Positions 1 through 5,046 are shown, numbered from the stretch's first letter. The stretch is DNA of 13,432 nucleotides from an uncultured Clostridia bacterium (GCA_934754445.1 CAKVHZ010000024.1:1-13432), one strand, 5' to 3'. A program made the numbers and translations. Notes: generated by a model not told the origin, from the letters alone.

Positions 1-59
1 CCCTGTTACAGACCTAACCCCTTAGCAGGGGGTCCCCTTAACCACTTGGGTACTTCTCC
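1..59 (-). tRNA. tRNA-Ser(GCT), 3' part cut off by window edge
   Basis: Read on the minus strand from 59 downward, the sequence gives a 5' acceptor strand GGAGAAG, a D-arm and a 5-bp anticodon stem ACCCC/GGGGT. The anticodon loop is CTGCTAA, with anticodon GCT reading serine AGC/AGU. The sequence then enters the long variable arm typical of tRNA-Ser before the window ends, so the T-arm and 3' acceptor strand lie outside. Its own promoter is at 135-163. Identity is certain enough, but the 3' boundary cannot be given. Confidence 0.93.
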
Positions 60-134
60 AAATTGCTTAAGCATTTAATTATTTGTTTTACACTTTAGTT
101 AATGTTTTATTAGTTGTAATGATTTACAAAGTCT

Positions 135-163
135 ATATTAGCAAAAAAAAATGACTTTGTCAA
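135..163 (-). promoter_or_regulatory. Promoter of tRNA-Ser
   Basis: On the minus strand, TTGACA (158-163) and TAATAT (135-140) are separated by exactly 17 bp, and A/T tracts lie upstream of the -35 box as in UP elements. The predicted start is near 128, about 70 nt ahead of the tRNA. An 8-bp perfect inverted repeat (ACAAAGTC at 126-133, GACTTTGT at 153-160) straddles the promoter. Confidence 0.8.
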
Positions 164-323
164 TTATTTTTTTAAATTTAGTAAAATTATTAATAGATTT
201 AGAATTTTTAATAATAAAATAAAATTAAAATATAAAAATTTCTTAAATTGCCCTGATAGGTATTTATGATATCTATGTGTTGAAGATAAAAATGGGAGAT
301 AATTTTTTATCTTATATTTTTTA

Positions 324-352
324 TTGAAAAACTTGGATGATTATGTTAATAT
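324..352 (+). promoter_or_regulatory. Promoter of the kinase-HAM1 gene, extended -10
   Basis: TTGAAA (324-329), a 17-bp spacer and TAATAT (347-352), with TG at 344-345 one base before the -10 box. The predicted start, about 359, coincides with the AGGAG ribosome binding site (359-363), so the mRNA leader is only about 12 nt. Confidence 0.75.
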
Positions 353-370
353 ATTTACAGGAGAAAACAA

Positions 371-1480
371 ATGAAAACAGTATATCTTTTAATAGGACTT
401 CCTGGAGCGGGAAAATCCACTTTTGCGAGAACAAAACTAAAAAATTCAAGCATTATTGAATTGGATGAAATAAGGCAACAGCTTGCTGATAGGAAGGTAA
501 TTGGTAAAGAATATTCTAGTAAAGATAACATTTTAGTTTTTAAAGAATTTTACAAAAAGATTTTGAATGAAATTGAGATAAATGATAGCATTGTAATTGA
601 TGCAACAAATGCTAAGATTAGTGAACGACAAGATATTTACGAATTATTAAAAGATTTTAAGCCGAAATTTATAGCCATTAATTTTATCGATAGTGTAGAT
701 GTTGTGGTAGAAAGAATAAAAACACGCCAAGCAAAAAATCCAAATTGCGTTCATTTCTTTAAAAATCCTGAAGAGGCGGTAAATATATATCTTAAGAGGA
801 TAGAAGAAAACAAAACAAGTTTTAACGAGCCGTTAGCAGAAATATGGTATGTTAAAAATTGTGAACTTTTAAACAAAGAACAAAAAATTTTAATAGCGTC
901 TACAAATTTAGGTAAAATTAAAATATATAAAGAAATCTGTGATGAATTAAATATGTTTACAACTAGTTTAAATGAAATAGGTGTAAATATAGATATAGAA
1001 GAGACGGGCGAAACTGAAATTCAAAATGCAGAACTTAAAGCAAAAAAATATTATGAAATAACGGGTTTGCCTGTTATAGCTAACGATAGTGGGTTAATTA
1101 TCGATAAATTTTCTAAAGAAGACCAGCCTGGAGTTTTAGTTAGAAGATTCGGTGGTAAAGAATTGACTGATAAAGAATTGCTAAATGTGTTTGTTAAAAA
1201 ATTAACCGAAGTTGGTGGGGAAAGTACTGGTCACTATGTTGTTGCTCTTAGTTTAATAGATGGTAATGGAAAAATTACTTCAAAAGTTTTTAATCCTAAA
1301 AAATATTTTATAAATAAACCAAGTGAAATTATAATTAAGGGAATTCCTCTTTCATCTATAAGTTTTGACAAAAGTTTAAACAAATATGAAAGTGAAATGA
1401 CTATGAAAGAACGCAACGACCAAGAAAAAGAAGAGATGCAGAAACAAAAAGAATTTATAAAATCTGTTTTTTGCAAATAA
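371..1480 (+). CDS. P-loop kinase (AAA_33/polynucleotide-kinase-like) fused to HAM1/RdgB-like NTP pyrophosphatase
   Basis: The 369-residue protein has two enzymatic halves. Residues 1-165 form a P-loop kinase: Walker A GLPGAGKST at 9-17 and a VIDATN strand at 75-80, as in T4-Pnk/AAA_33 small-molecule or polynucleotide kinases. Residues 172-369 match the HAM1/RdgB family, which hydrolyses non-canonical purine NTPs (ITP, XTP) to the monophosphate and pyrophosphate. Visible signatures are STNLGK (177-182), ETGETEIQNAELKA (211-224), NDSGL (238-242) and PGV followed by RRFGG (253-261). The first Asp of the usual DDSGL is Asn, but the catalytic second Asp (239) remains. The C-terminal base-recognition elements (GYDP-F and SHR) are not visible, replaced by a charged Lys/Glu-rich helix, so substrate specificity may differ from classical RdgB. 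ATG at 371 follows AGGAG with a 7-nt gap. The kinase substrate is unknown, and the protein is presumably cytoplasmic since no signal or membrane segment is seen. Confidence 0.85.
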   Translation: MKTVYLLIGLPGAGKSTFARTKLKNSSIIELDEIRQQLADRKVIGKEYSSKDNILVFKEFYKKILNEIEINDSIVIDATNAKISERQDIYELLKDFKPKFIAINFIDSVDVVVERIKTRQAKNPNCVHFFKNPEEAVNIYLKRIEENKTSFNEPLAEIWYVKNCELLNKEQKILIASTNLGKIKIYKEICDELNMFTTSLNEIGVNIDIEETGETEIQNAELKAKKYYEITGLPVIANDSGLIIDKFSKEDQPGVLVRRFGGKELTDKELLNVFVKKLTEVGGESTGHYVVALSLIDGNGKITSKVFNPKKYFINKPSEIIIKGIPLSSISFDKSLNKYESEMTMKERNDQEKEEMQKQKEFIKSVFCK

Positions 1481-1504
1481 AATTTTTATAGATATAAAGA
1501 CAAA

Positions 1505-1530
1505 AAATTCTACTCAAAGTAGAATTTTTT
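1505..1530 (+). terminator. Intrinsic terminator after the kinase-HAM1 gene
   Basis: A 10-bp stem AAATTCTACT (1505-1514) / AGTAGAATTT (1518-1527) has a CAA loop, and the T-run continues to 1531. It ends directly before the TTGACA box of the next gene, so the two neighbouring genes are separately transcribed units apart from read-through. Confidence 0.85.
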
Positions 1531-1532
1531 TA

Positions 1533-1560
1533 TTGACAAAGAATATATATGTGATATAAT
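1533..1560 (+). promoter_or_regulatory. Strong promoter of the XRE-NTPase-CYTH gene
   Basis: Both hexamers match consensus: TTGACA (1533-1538), a 16-bp spacer and TATAAT (1555-1560), with an extended -10 TG at 1552-1553. A T-rich tract precedes the -35. The block ATTGACAAAG is identical to the -35 region of the tRNA-Ser and tRNA-Val promoters. The predicted start is near 1567, giving a leader of about 59 nt, the longest protein-gene leader in the window. Confidence 0.85.
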
Positions 1561-1590
1561 ATGCTTATATAATAAAAGTGACTGTTTAGT

Positions 1591-1623
1591 TCTACTATAG
1601 GTAGAGTTTGTTTAAGGGGGGGG
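1591..1623 (+). promoter_or_regulatory. Leader hairpin and G8-containing ribosome binding site
   Basis: A small hairpin TCTAC (1591-1595) / GTAGA (1601-1605) with a 5-nt loop lies in the leader. The ribosome binding site is AAGG running into eight consecutive G (1616-1623), two bases before ATG at 1626. The homopolymer is striking in such AT-rich DNA, and changes in its length would alter the spacing or register of the Shine-Dalgarno pairing. It also decides the start: a TTG at 1608 is in frame but upstream of this site and has none of its own. Confidence 0.6.
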
Positions 1624-1625
1624 TT

Positions 1626-2921
1626 ATGAACGATTATGAGTTTGGAGAAAATTTGTTTAAGTTAAGAAAAAGCGCAGGGCTTTCGCAAAAGCAACTAGCT
1701 AGTCAACTTGGGGTTACAGACAAATCGGTATCAAAATGGGAAAATGGCGAAAGTTATCCTTCTATATTGCAAATAGTTAACTTGTCTAAATTATTTGATA
1801 TAAAAATGGATGACTTATTTAAGCGAGATGAGACAAAAGAAAAAATGGTGCATAAAATTGTGCTAACTGGTGGGCCATGTGCTGGGAAATCAACGGCTTT
1901 AAGTTGGTTACAAAATGAATTTAGTAAGCGTGGTTATTGTGTGTTAATTATTGCGGAAACGGCAACTGAATTAATTCTTGCTGGAGCTGGCATGAATGTT
2001 TTTGATTCAGGAAATTTTGAAAAGAACATTTTAAAACTTCAAGTTGAAAAAGAAAAGCTTTTTGAAGCCGCTATAAAAAATATAGATAAATATAATAAAT
2101 TTTTAATTATATGTGACCGTGGAATTATGGACTGTAAATCGTATTTAACCGAATTGCAATTTAAAAATTGTTTAAATGAACTAAATTTAAATGAAACTCA
2201 AGTAAGGGATAGTTATGATGCTGTATTTCATTTGGTTACGGCAGCAAAAGGGGCAGAAAAATTTTATAATTTTGATAATCCTGCCCGAAGGGAAAGCCTT
2301 GATGAAGCAATTGAAATGGACGACAAAACTGTCAAATCATGGATAGGTCATCCACATTTAAGAATAATTGATAACTCCACGGATTTTGAAAACAAAATGA
2401 AAAGATTATTAAAAGAAGTTTCGTTGTTTTTAGGAGAGCCTGAGCCTTATGAAATTGAGCGAAAATATTTAATAGAATATCCCAATATTGAAAAACTAGA
2501 AAAATTACCCAACTGCACAAAAGTTAATATCGTTCAAACATATTTAAAAAATAGTCCTGAAGAAGAAATTAGAATACGACAAAGGGGACAAAATGGACAA
2601 TTTATTTATACAAAAACAATAAAAAGAAAAGTAGATAAAGTAAAAAGAATTGAAACGGAAACTAGAATAACTAGTGACGAATATTTAGATTTAATGTTAA
2701 ATTCAGTTTCGAGAAATAATCAAATAAAAAAAACAAGATATTGTTTACTTTATAAAAATCAATATTTTGAGATAGATGTTTATCCTTTTTGGAAAGATTA
2801 TGCCATTATGGAAATTGAATTACATGATGAAAATCAAAAAATTGAATTTCCTAAATTTATAAAAGTAATTAAAGAAGTTACAGGAGATGAAGAGTATTAT
2901 AATAAAAATTTAGCAAAATAA
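1626..2921 (+). CDS. XRE helix-turn-helix / P-loop NTPase / CYTH triphosphate tunnel fusion protein
   Basis: The 431-residue protein has three modules. Residues 5-66 are an XRE-family DNA-binding domain (LSQKQLASQLGV, recognition helix around DKSVSKWENG at 32-41). Residues 77-268 are a P-loop NTPase with Walker A GGPCAGKST at 82-90 and a DRG motif at 164-166, resembling the AAA_28/TTD14-type NTPases. Residues 274-431 are a CYTH (triphosphate tunnel metalloenzyme) domain. It carries the ExExK signature E276-x-E278-x-K280, RIRQR at 316-320 and a second E-x-E pair at 396/398, so the metal and triphosphate sites look intact. NTPase plus CYTH matches the TTD14 arrangement; CYTH enzymes act on tripolyphosphate, thiamine triphosphate, NTPs or make cAMP. 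The HTH suggests a regulator that senses a phosphorylated or triphosphate ligand, perhaps controlling its own strong promoter; that is inference. The start is ATG 1626, chosen for the adjacent AAGG/G8 site. Confidence 0.85.
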   Translation: MNDYEFGENLFKLRKSAGLSQKQLASQLGVTDKSVSKWENGESYPSILQIVNLSKLFDIKMDDLFKRDETKEKMVHKIVLTGGPCAGKSTALSWLQNEFSKRGYCVLIIAETATELILAGAGMNVFDSGNFEKNILKLQVEKEKLFEAAIKNIDKYNKFLIICDRGIMDCKSYLTELQFKNCLNELNLNETQVRDSYDAVFHLVTAAKGAEKFYNFDNPARRESLDEAIEMDDKTVKSWIGHPHLRIIDNSTDFENKMKRLLKEVSLFLGEPEPYEIERKYLIEYPNIEKLEKLPNCTKVNIVQTYLKNSPEEEIRIRQRGQNGQFIYTKTIKRKVDKVKRIETETRITSDEYLDLMLNSVSRNNQIKKTRYCLLYKNQYFEIDVYPFWKDYAIMEIELHDENQKIEFPKFIKVIKEVTGDEEYYNKNLAK

Positions 2922-2928
2922 AAACAAG

Positions 2929-2958
2929 AAAAAGTAGCAATAAACTTGCTACTTTTTT
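2929..2958. terminator. Bidirectional terminator between convergent genes
   Basis: A 12-bp stem AAAAAGTAGCAA (2929-2940) / TTGCTACTTTTT (2946-2957) has a 5-nt loop, with A- and T-runs on the two flanks. It follows the CYTH fusion gene by 7 nt and overlaps the stop codon of the opposite XRE gene, so it can serve both. Confidence 0.9.
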
Positions 2959-3739
2959 ATTCCATTTTGATGCTATCCATAAATTTTTTTAATTCATAAT
3001 AATCGTTGCCAACACCTATTGTTATAGTTGTATTTAATTCATTTAATTTTTTTAATTCATCGATAGTTAAAGTGATTTTCGTAAAAAACGGAGTGGAATA
3101 AGTTTGCCAAAAATGTAATATCATTTTGCCTTCAAATTTTTTCTTATATTCTAATAATTCTGCTTTTTTTGAATATAAATAATTTATTTTTTCTTTTAAT
3201 AGATTTGGGACATAAGTTTTTATCTCTTTAAAAGTTTTATTTATGCTGTCTTCTTTGCTTTTAATGTTTCTGTTGTTACTCAACAAATTTTCATTTATAG
3301 AAATCAATTCAAAAAAACTTCTTCCCATATAATTTTCGGTTGTAAATTGTTTAGATTCCGTTTTTGTAAAGGAGTAATCATTTTTAAGCATTAATAAATC
3401 ATCTAGTTCTTTTACTTTGTGGTCTTTTTTAAATTCACATATTAAACTTAAAGATATAGAAGGGAATGTATTTTTTAAATTTGCATTAATTTTATCATTA
3501 AACATTCTTTCTTTTCTAAATTCTAGGTCATTATAATTATTAAGTCCTCTACTTAACAAGCTATCTAATGAGATATTAAAAATTTCAGCCATTTTTACAC
3601 AGTATGAAATAGAAGGTTCGCTAATTCCGTGTTCCCATTTACTAACATTTTGAGATGACAAATTTAATTTTTTAGCAAGTTTTTCTTGTGTTAAATTATT
3701 TAGTTTTCTTAATTTTTTAATATTATTTGATATATCCAT
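2957..3739 (-). CDS. XRE-family transcriptional regulator with unrecognised C-terminal region
   Basis: The 260-residue protein has an N-terminal XRE helix-turn-helix at residues 3-65 (LTQEKLAKKLNL, then NVSKWEHG at 31-38). The HTH closely resembles that of the neighbouring fusion protein, so the two could recognise related operators. Residues 66-260 match no family I can name. They are rich in Lys, Glu and Asn, with a likely coiled-coil stretch around 160-205 and a short beta-looking segment near 215-245, and may hold a sensing or oligomerisation domain. No transmembrane segment is seen. ATG at 3739 is preceded by AAGGAG with a 5-nt gap, and its promoter is at 3770-3798. The gene is convergent with the fusion gene and shares its terminator. 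The DNA-binding call is firm; the target and signal are unknown. Confidence 0.8.
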   Translation of the reverse strand: MDISNNIKKLRKLNNLTQEKLAKKLNLSSQNVSKWEHGISEPSISYCVKMAEIFNISLDSLLSRGLNNYNDLEFRKERMFNDKINANLKNTFPSISLSLICEFKKDHKVKELDDLLMLKNDYSFTKTESKQFTTENYMGRSFFELISINENLLSNNRNIKSKEDSINKTFKEIKTYVPNLLKEKINYLYSKKAELLEYKKKFEGKMILHFWQTYSTPFFTKITLTIDELKKLNELNTTITIGVGNDYYELKKFMDSIKME

Positions 3740-3769
3740 ATTAACTCCTTTTTGTTTTTGTGTATCAAA

Positions 3770-3798
3770 ATTATAATATATTAAATTTTATTTTTCAA
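3770..3798 (-). promoter_or_regulatory. Promoter of the XRE regulator gene
   Basis: On the minus strand, TTGAAA (3793-3798), a 17-bp spacer and TATAAT (3770-3775). The predicted start near 3763 gives a leader of about 24 nt ahead of ATG 3739. Confidence 0.75.
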
Positions 3799-3872
3799 TA
3801 AAAACAAAATAAAAGATTTGCCAATATGTTTATATTTTTTTCAATTAATAGTTTAATTTTTGTTGCATAAAT

Positions 3873-3900
3873 AAAAAGTTGCCGTTTGGGGTTGGGCAAC
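3873..3900 (-). terminator. Terminator-like hairpin beyond the tRNA-Lys pseudogene
   Basis: On the minus strand, GTTGCC (3895-3900) and GGCAAC (3878-3883) form a 6-bp GC-containing stem with an 11-nt loop, followed by TTTTT. It sits just downstream of the decayed tRNA-Lys copy, where a tRNA transcript would end. Confidence 0.6.
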
Positions 3901-3918
3901 ATTTTTTTTGGGGTTGGG
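3885..3918 (+). repeat. Direct repeat of TTTGGGGTTGGG
   Basis: The 12-mer TTTGGGGTTGGG occurs at 3885-3896 and again at 3907-3918, 22 bp apart. The two copies give four G-runs (4, 3, 4, 3) in a very AT-rich setting, compatible with a G-quadruplex on the plus strand. The second copy runs into the 3' end of the tRNA-Lys pseudogene. Confidence 0.7.
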
Positions 3919-3994
3919 TGACGCCTCAATCGAGACTTGAACTCGGGACAACTGGAATAAAAGTAAAGAGTTCTATCAACTGAACTAATGAGCC
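3916..3994 (-). pseudogene. Decayed tRNA-Lys(TTT) copy
   Basis: This 79-nt stretch aligns along its length with the intact tRNA-Lys at 4624-4699. The 11 bases beyond the 5' end (ATAACCGATTA on the plus strand) are identical as well, so it is a duplicate of that locus including its flank. It has two mismatches in the anticodon stem, one in the T-stem, an altered 3' acceptor strand with about three extra bases, and CCC where the intact gene encodes CCA. The anticodon TTT is kept, and the D-stem has a compensated change (GTTC/GAAC instead of GCTC/GAGC). Decay is the simplest reading; a divergent but functional tRNA is less likely. No good promoter of its own is visible. Confidence 0.75.
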
Positions 3995-4025
3995 ATAACC
4001 GATTATTCAATATTTAAGAAATAAT

Positions 4026-4056
4026 AAAAAACTCTGTCTATAAGCAGAGTTTTTTT
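4026..4056 (-). terminator. Terminator after folA
   Basis: An 11-bp stem AAAAAACTCTG (4026-4036) / CAGAGTTTTTT (4045-4055) has an 8-nt loop and A- and T-runs on the two sides. It lies about 18 bp beyond the folA stop codon. Confidence 0.85.
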
Positions 4057-4073
4057 ATTAGAGATAATAATTT

Positions 4074-4574
4074 TTAATAAGATAATGTATTTTCATTTTC
4101 GTATTCTAGAAATCTGAAATTTAAACTATTTTCAGTAAAAATTTTACTTGTTTTTACAAGTTTTATATTTTCAGTTTTATCTAAATTTGGGGCAAATACT
4201 CTAGCAGGTTTTTCAGCATCTACTTTTGTGCAATAAAATCTTTTACAATAGGGAAGTAGTAAATTATATATGCTTGCTCCACCAATTACAAAAATGTCTT
4301 CGCTATTATAGTTTTTTAAAGTGTTAAAAAGTTCATCTTTGGTATGCACAACAATAGTGTTGTCAATTTTAATATTCTTTGTAGTTAAAATAATATTTAT
4401 GCGATTTTTTAATGGTTTTGAATTTGGCAAAGAAAGAAAGGTATTGTATCCCATAACTACTACTTTATTGATTGTTTTTTCTTTAAAGTATGATAAATCG
4501 GTTTTTAAATTAAATAACATTTGATTATCTTTTCCAATTCCGTAGTTTTTATCTACACAAAAAATCATATTCAT
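4074..4574 (-). CDS. folA: Dihydrofolate reductase
   Basis: The 166-residue protein is the usual length for bacterial DHFR, which reduces dihydrofolate to tetrahydrofolate with NADPH for thymidylate and purine synthesis. Visible signatures are VDKNYGIGKDNQ (7-18), the catalytic acid D26 in KTDLSYFK, MG followed by T45 in the NADPH site, PLKNR (54-58, Arg for the folate glutamate tail) and VIGGASIYNLLLPY (96-109). Two consensus positions differ: Phe21 sits where E. coli has a Trp, and Tyr43 replaces the Arg of the usual MGRxT cofactor motif. ATG 4574 is preceded by AAGGA with an 8-nt gap. The gene lies about 50 bp downstream of tRNA-Lys on the same strand with only some 20 bp between the tRNA terminator and the start, so it is probably transcribed by read-through of the tRNA operon. 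No thyA is present in the window. Confidence 0.93.
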   Translation of the reverse strand: MNMIFCVDKNYGIGKDNQMLFNLKTDLSYFKEKTINKVVVMGYNTFLSLPNSKPLKNRINIILTTKNIKIDNTIVVHTKDELFNTLKNYNSEDIFVIGGASIYNLLLPYCKRFYCTKVDAEKPARVFAPNLDKTENIKLVKTSKIFTENSLNFRFLEYENENTLSY

Positions 4575-4593
4575 ATCTCATATCCTTTATTAA

Positions 4594-4624
4594 TAAAAAA
4601 CAGAAAGGCATTAAACCTTTCTGT
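4594..4624 (-). terminator. Terminator directly after tRNA-Lys, ahead of folA
   Basis: On the minus strand, ACAGAAAGG (4616-4624) and CCTTTCTGT (4600-4608) form a 9-bp stem with a 7-nt loop, followed by TTTTTT. The stem begins at the last base of the tRNA CCA end. folA starts 20 bp beyond the T-run, so read-through here may set folA expression. Confidence 0.85.
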
Positions 4625-4699
4625 GGTGACCCATCCGAGACTCGAACTCGGGACAACCGGATTAAAAGTCAGGTGCTCTACCAACTGAGCTAATGAGTC
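4624..4699 (-). tRNA. tRNA-Lys(TTT), CCA encoded
   Basis: On the minus strand the acceptor stem is GACTCAT/ATGGGTC with discriminator A and an encoded CCA. There is a normal D-arm, anticodon loop CTTTTAA (anticodon TTT) and T-arm CCGAG-TTCGAGT-CTCGG. The anticodon stem CCTGA/TCCGG contains one non-pairing position (U29 opposite C41), which the pseudogene copy at 3916-3994 shares. It is the last tRNA of a Val-Leu-Lys cluster and is immediately followed by a terminator. The class I lysyl-tRNA synthetase gene starts divergently about 390 bp away. Confidence 0.95.
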
Positions 4700-4720
4700 A
4701 TAACCGATTATATAATATTA

Positions 4721-4803
4721 TGGTGCGGGCAAAGGGACTTGAACCCCCACTCTCTCGAACTAGATCCTAAGTCTAGCGCGTCTGCCAATTCCGCCATGCC
4801 CGC
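4721..4803 (-). tRNA. tRNA-Leu(TAG), CCA encoded
   Basis: On the minus strand the acceptor stem begins GCGGGCA. The anticodon stem CTAGA/TCTAG carries loop CTTAGGA with anticodon TAG, there is a leucine-type long variable arm, the T-arm GGGGGTTCAAGTCCC, discriminator A and CCA. It is the middle gene of the Val-Leu-Lys cluster. Confidence 0.95.
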
Positions 4804-4814
4804 TAAAATAAAAG

Positions 4815-4890
4815 TGGTGGAGACTATAGGACTCGAACCTATGACCGCCTGCTTGTAAGGCAGATGCTCTACCAACTGAGCTAAGCCTCC
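4815..4890 (-). tRNA. tRNA-Val(TAC), CCA encoded
   Basis: On the minus strand the acceptor is GGAGGCT/AGTCTCC (one G-U pair). The D-arm is normal, the anticodon loop CTTACAA carries anticodon TAC, and discriminator A and an encoded CCA follow. It is the first gene of the three-tRNA cluster, about 12 bp downstream of the predicted start of transcription. Confidence 0.95.
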
Positions 4891-4908
4891 ATGTCGATTG
4901 ACTTTTCT

Positions 4909-4937
4909 AGTATATAACGAAATAAAAACTTTGTCAA
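4909..4937 (-). promoter_or_regulatory. Promoter of the tRNA-Val-Leu-Lys (folA) unit
   Basis: On the minus strand, TTGACA (4932-4937), a 17-bp spacer and TATACT (4909-4914), with A-rich DNA upstream of the -35 as in UP elements. The block ATTGACAAAG is identical to that of the tRNA-Ser promoter. Confidence 0.85.
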
Positions 4938-5018
4938 TGATTTTTTCAAATTTTTTTATTTTTTTTCAAAATCTTTTTTTATAGCACTATTTTCATCAAA
5001 TTTTTATTAAAATCTACT

Positions 5019-5046
5019 TTGAAAAATGTTTTAATTATGGTAGAAT
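5019..5046 (+). promoter_or_regulatory. Promoter of the lysyl-tRNA synthetase gene, extended -10
   Basis: TTGAAA (5019-5024), a 16-bp spacer and TAGAAT (5041-5046), preceded by TG at 5038-5039. The predicted start near 5053 leaves a leader of about 35 nt, too short for a T-box. Confidence 0.7.

Larger units (their letters stand above)
61..370. other. Intergenic region between tRNA-Ser and the kinase-HAM1 gene
   Basis: This 310-bp AT-rich stretch separates two divergent transcription units. It holds the tRNA-Ser promoter (135-163, minus) and the promoter of the downstream gene (324-352, plus). Between them lie two potential hairpins: ATAGGTAT at 256-263 with ATATCTAT at 269-276 (one G-U pair), and AAGATAAAAA at 283-292 with TTTTTATCTT at 304-313. 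Both hairpins lie upstream of the plus-strand promoter, so they are not part of that mRNA. They could be operator sites or the end of an unseen small transcript. I see no open reading frame here worth calling. Confidence 0.5.

Noticed and set aside
256..313. Two hairpins considered as a riboswitch or attenuator for the kinase-HAM1 gene
   Set aside because: They lie upstream of a near-consensus extended -10 promoter, so they are not in the mRNA, and the stems are nearly all A-U.
3795..4010. A 71-codon minus-strand reading frame over the tRNA-Lys pseudogene
   Set aside because: It runs through the tRNA-like sequence and a terminator hairpin, has no ribosome binding site, and its protein resembles nothing.
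4000..4060. Possible promoter for the tRNA-Lys pseudogene (TAGACA, 18-bp spacer, TAAATA)
   Set aside because: The -35-like box falls within the folA terminator hairpin and the match is weak.
3916..4700. tRNA duplication as an integration (att) site for a mobile element
   Set aside because: The segment between the two tRNA-Lys copies holds only folA and terminators. There is no integrase, and homology covers the whole tRNA and its 5' flank rather than a short att core.
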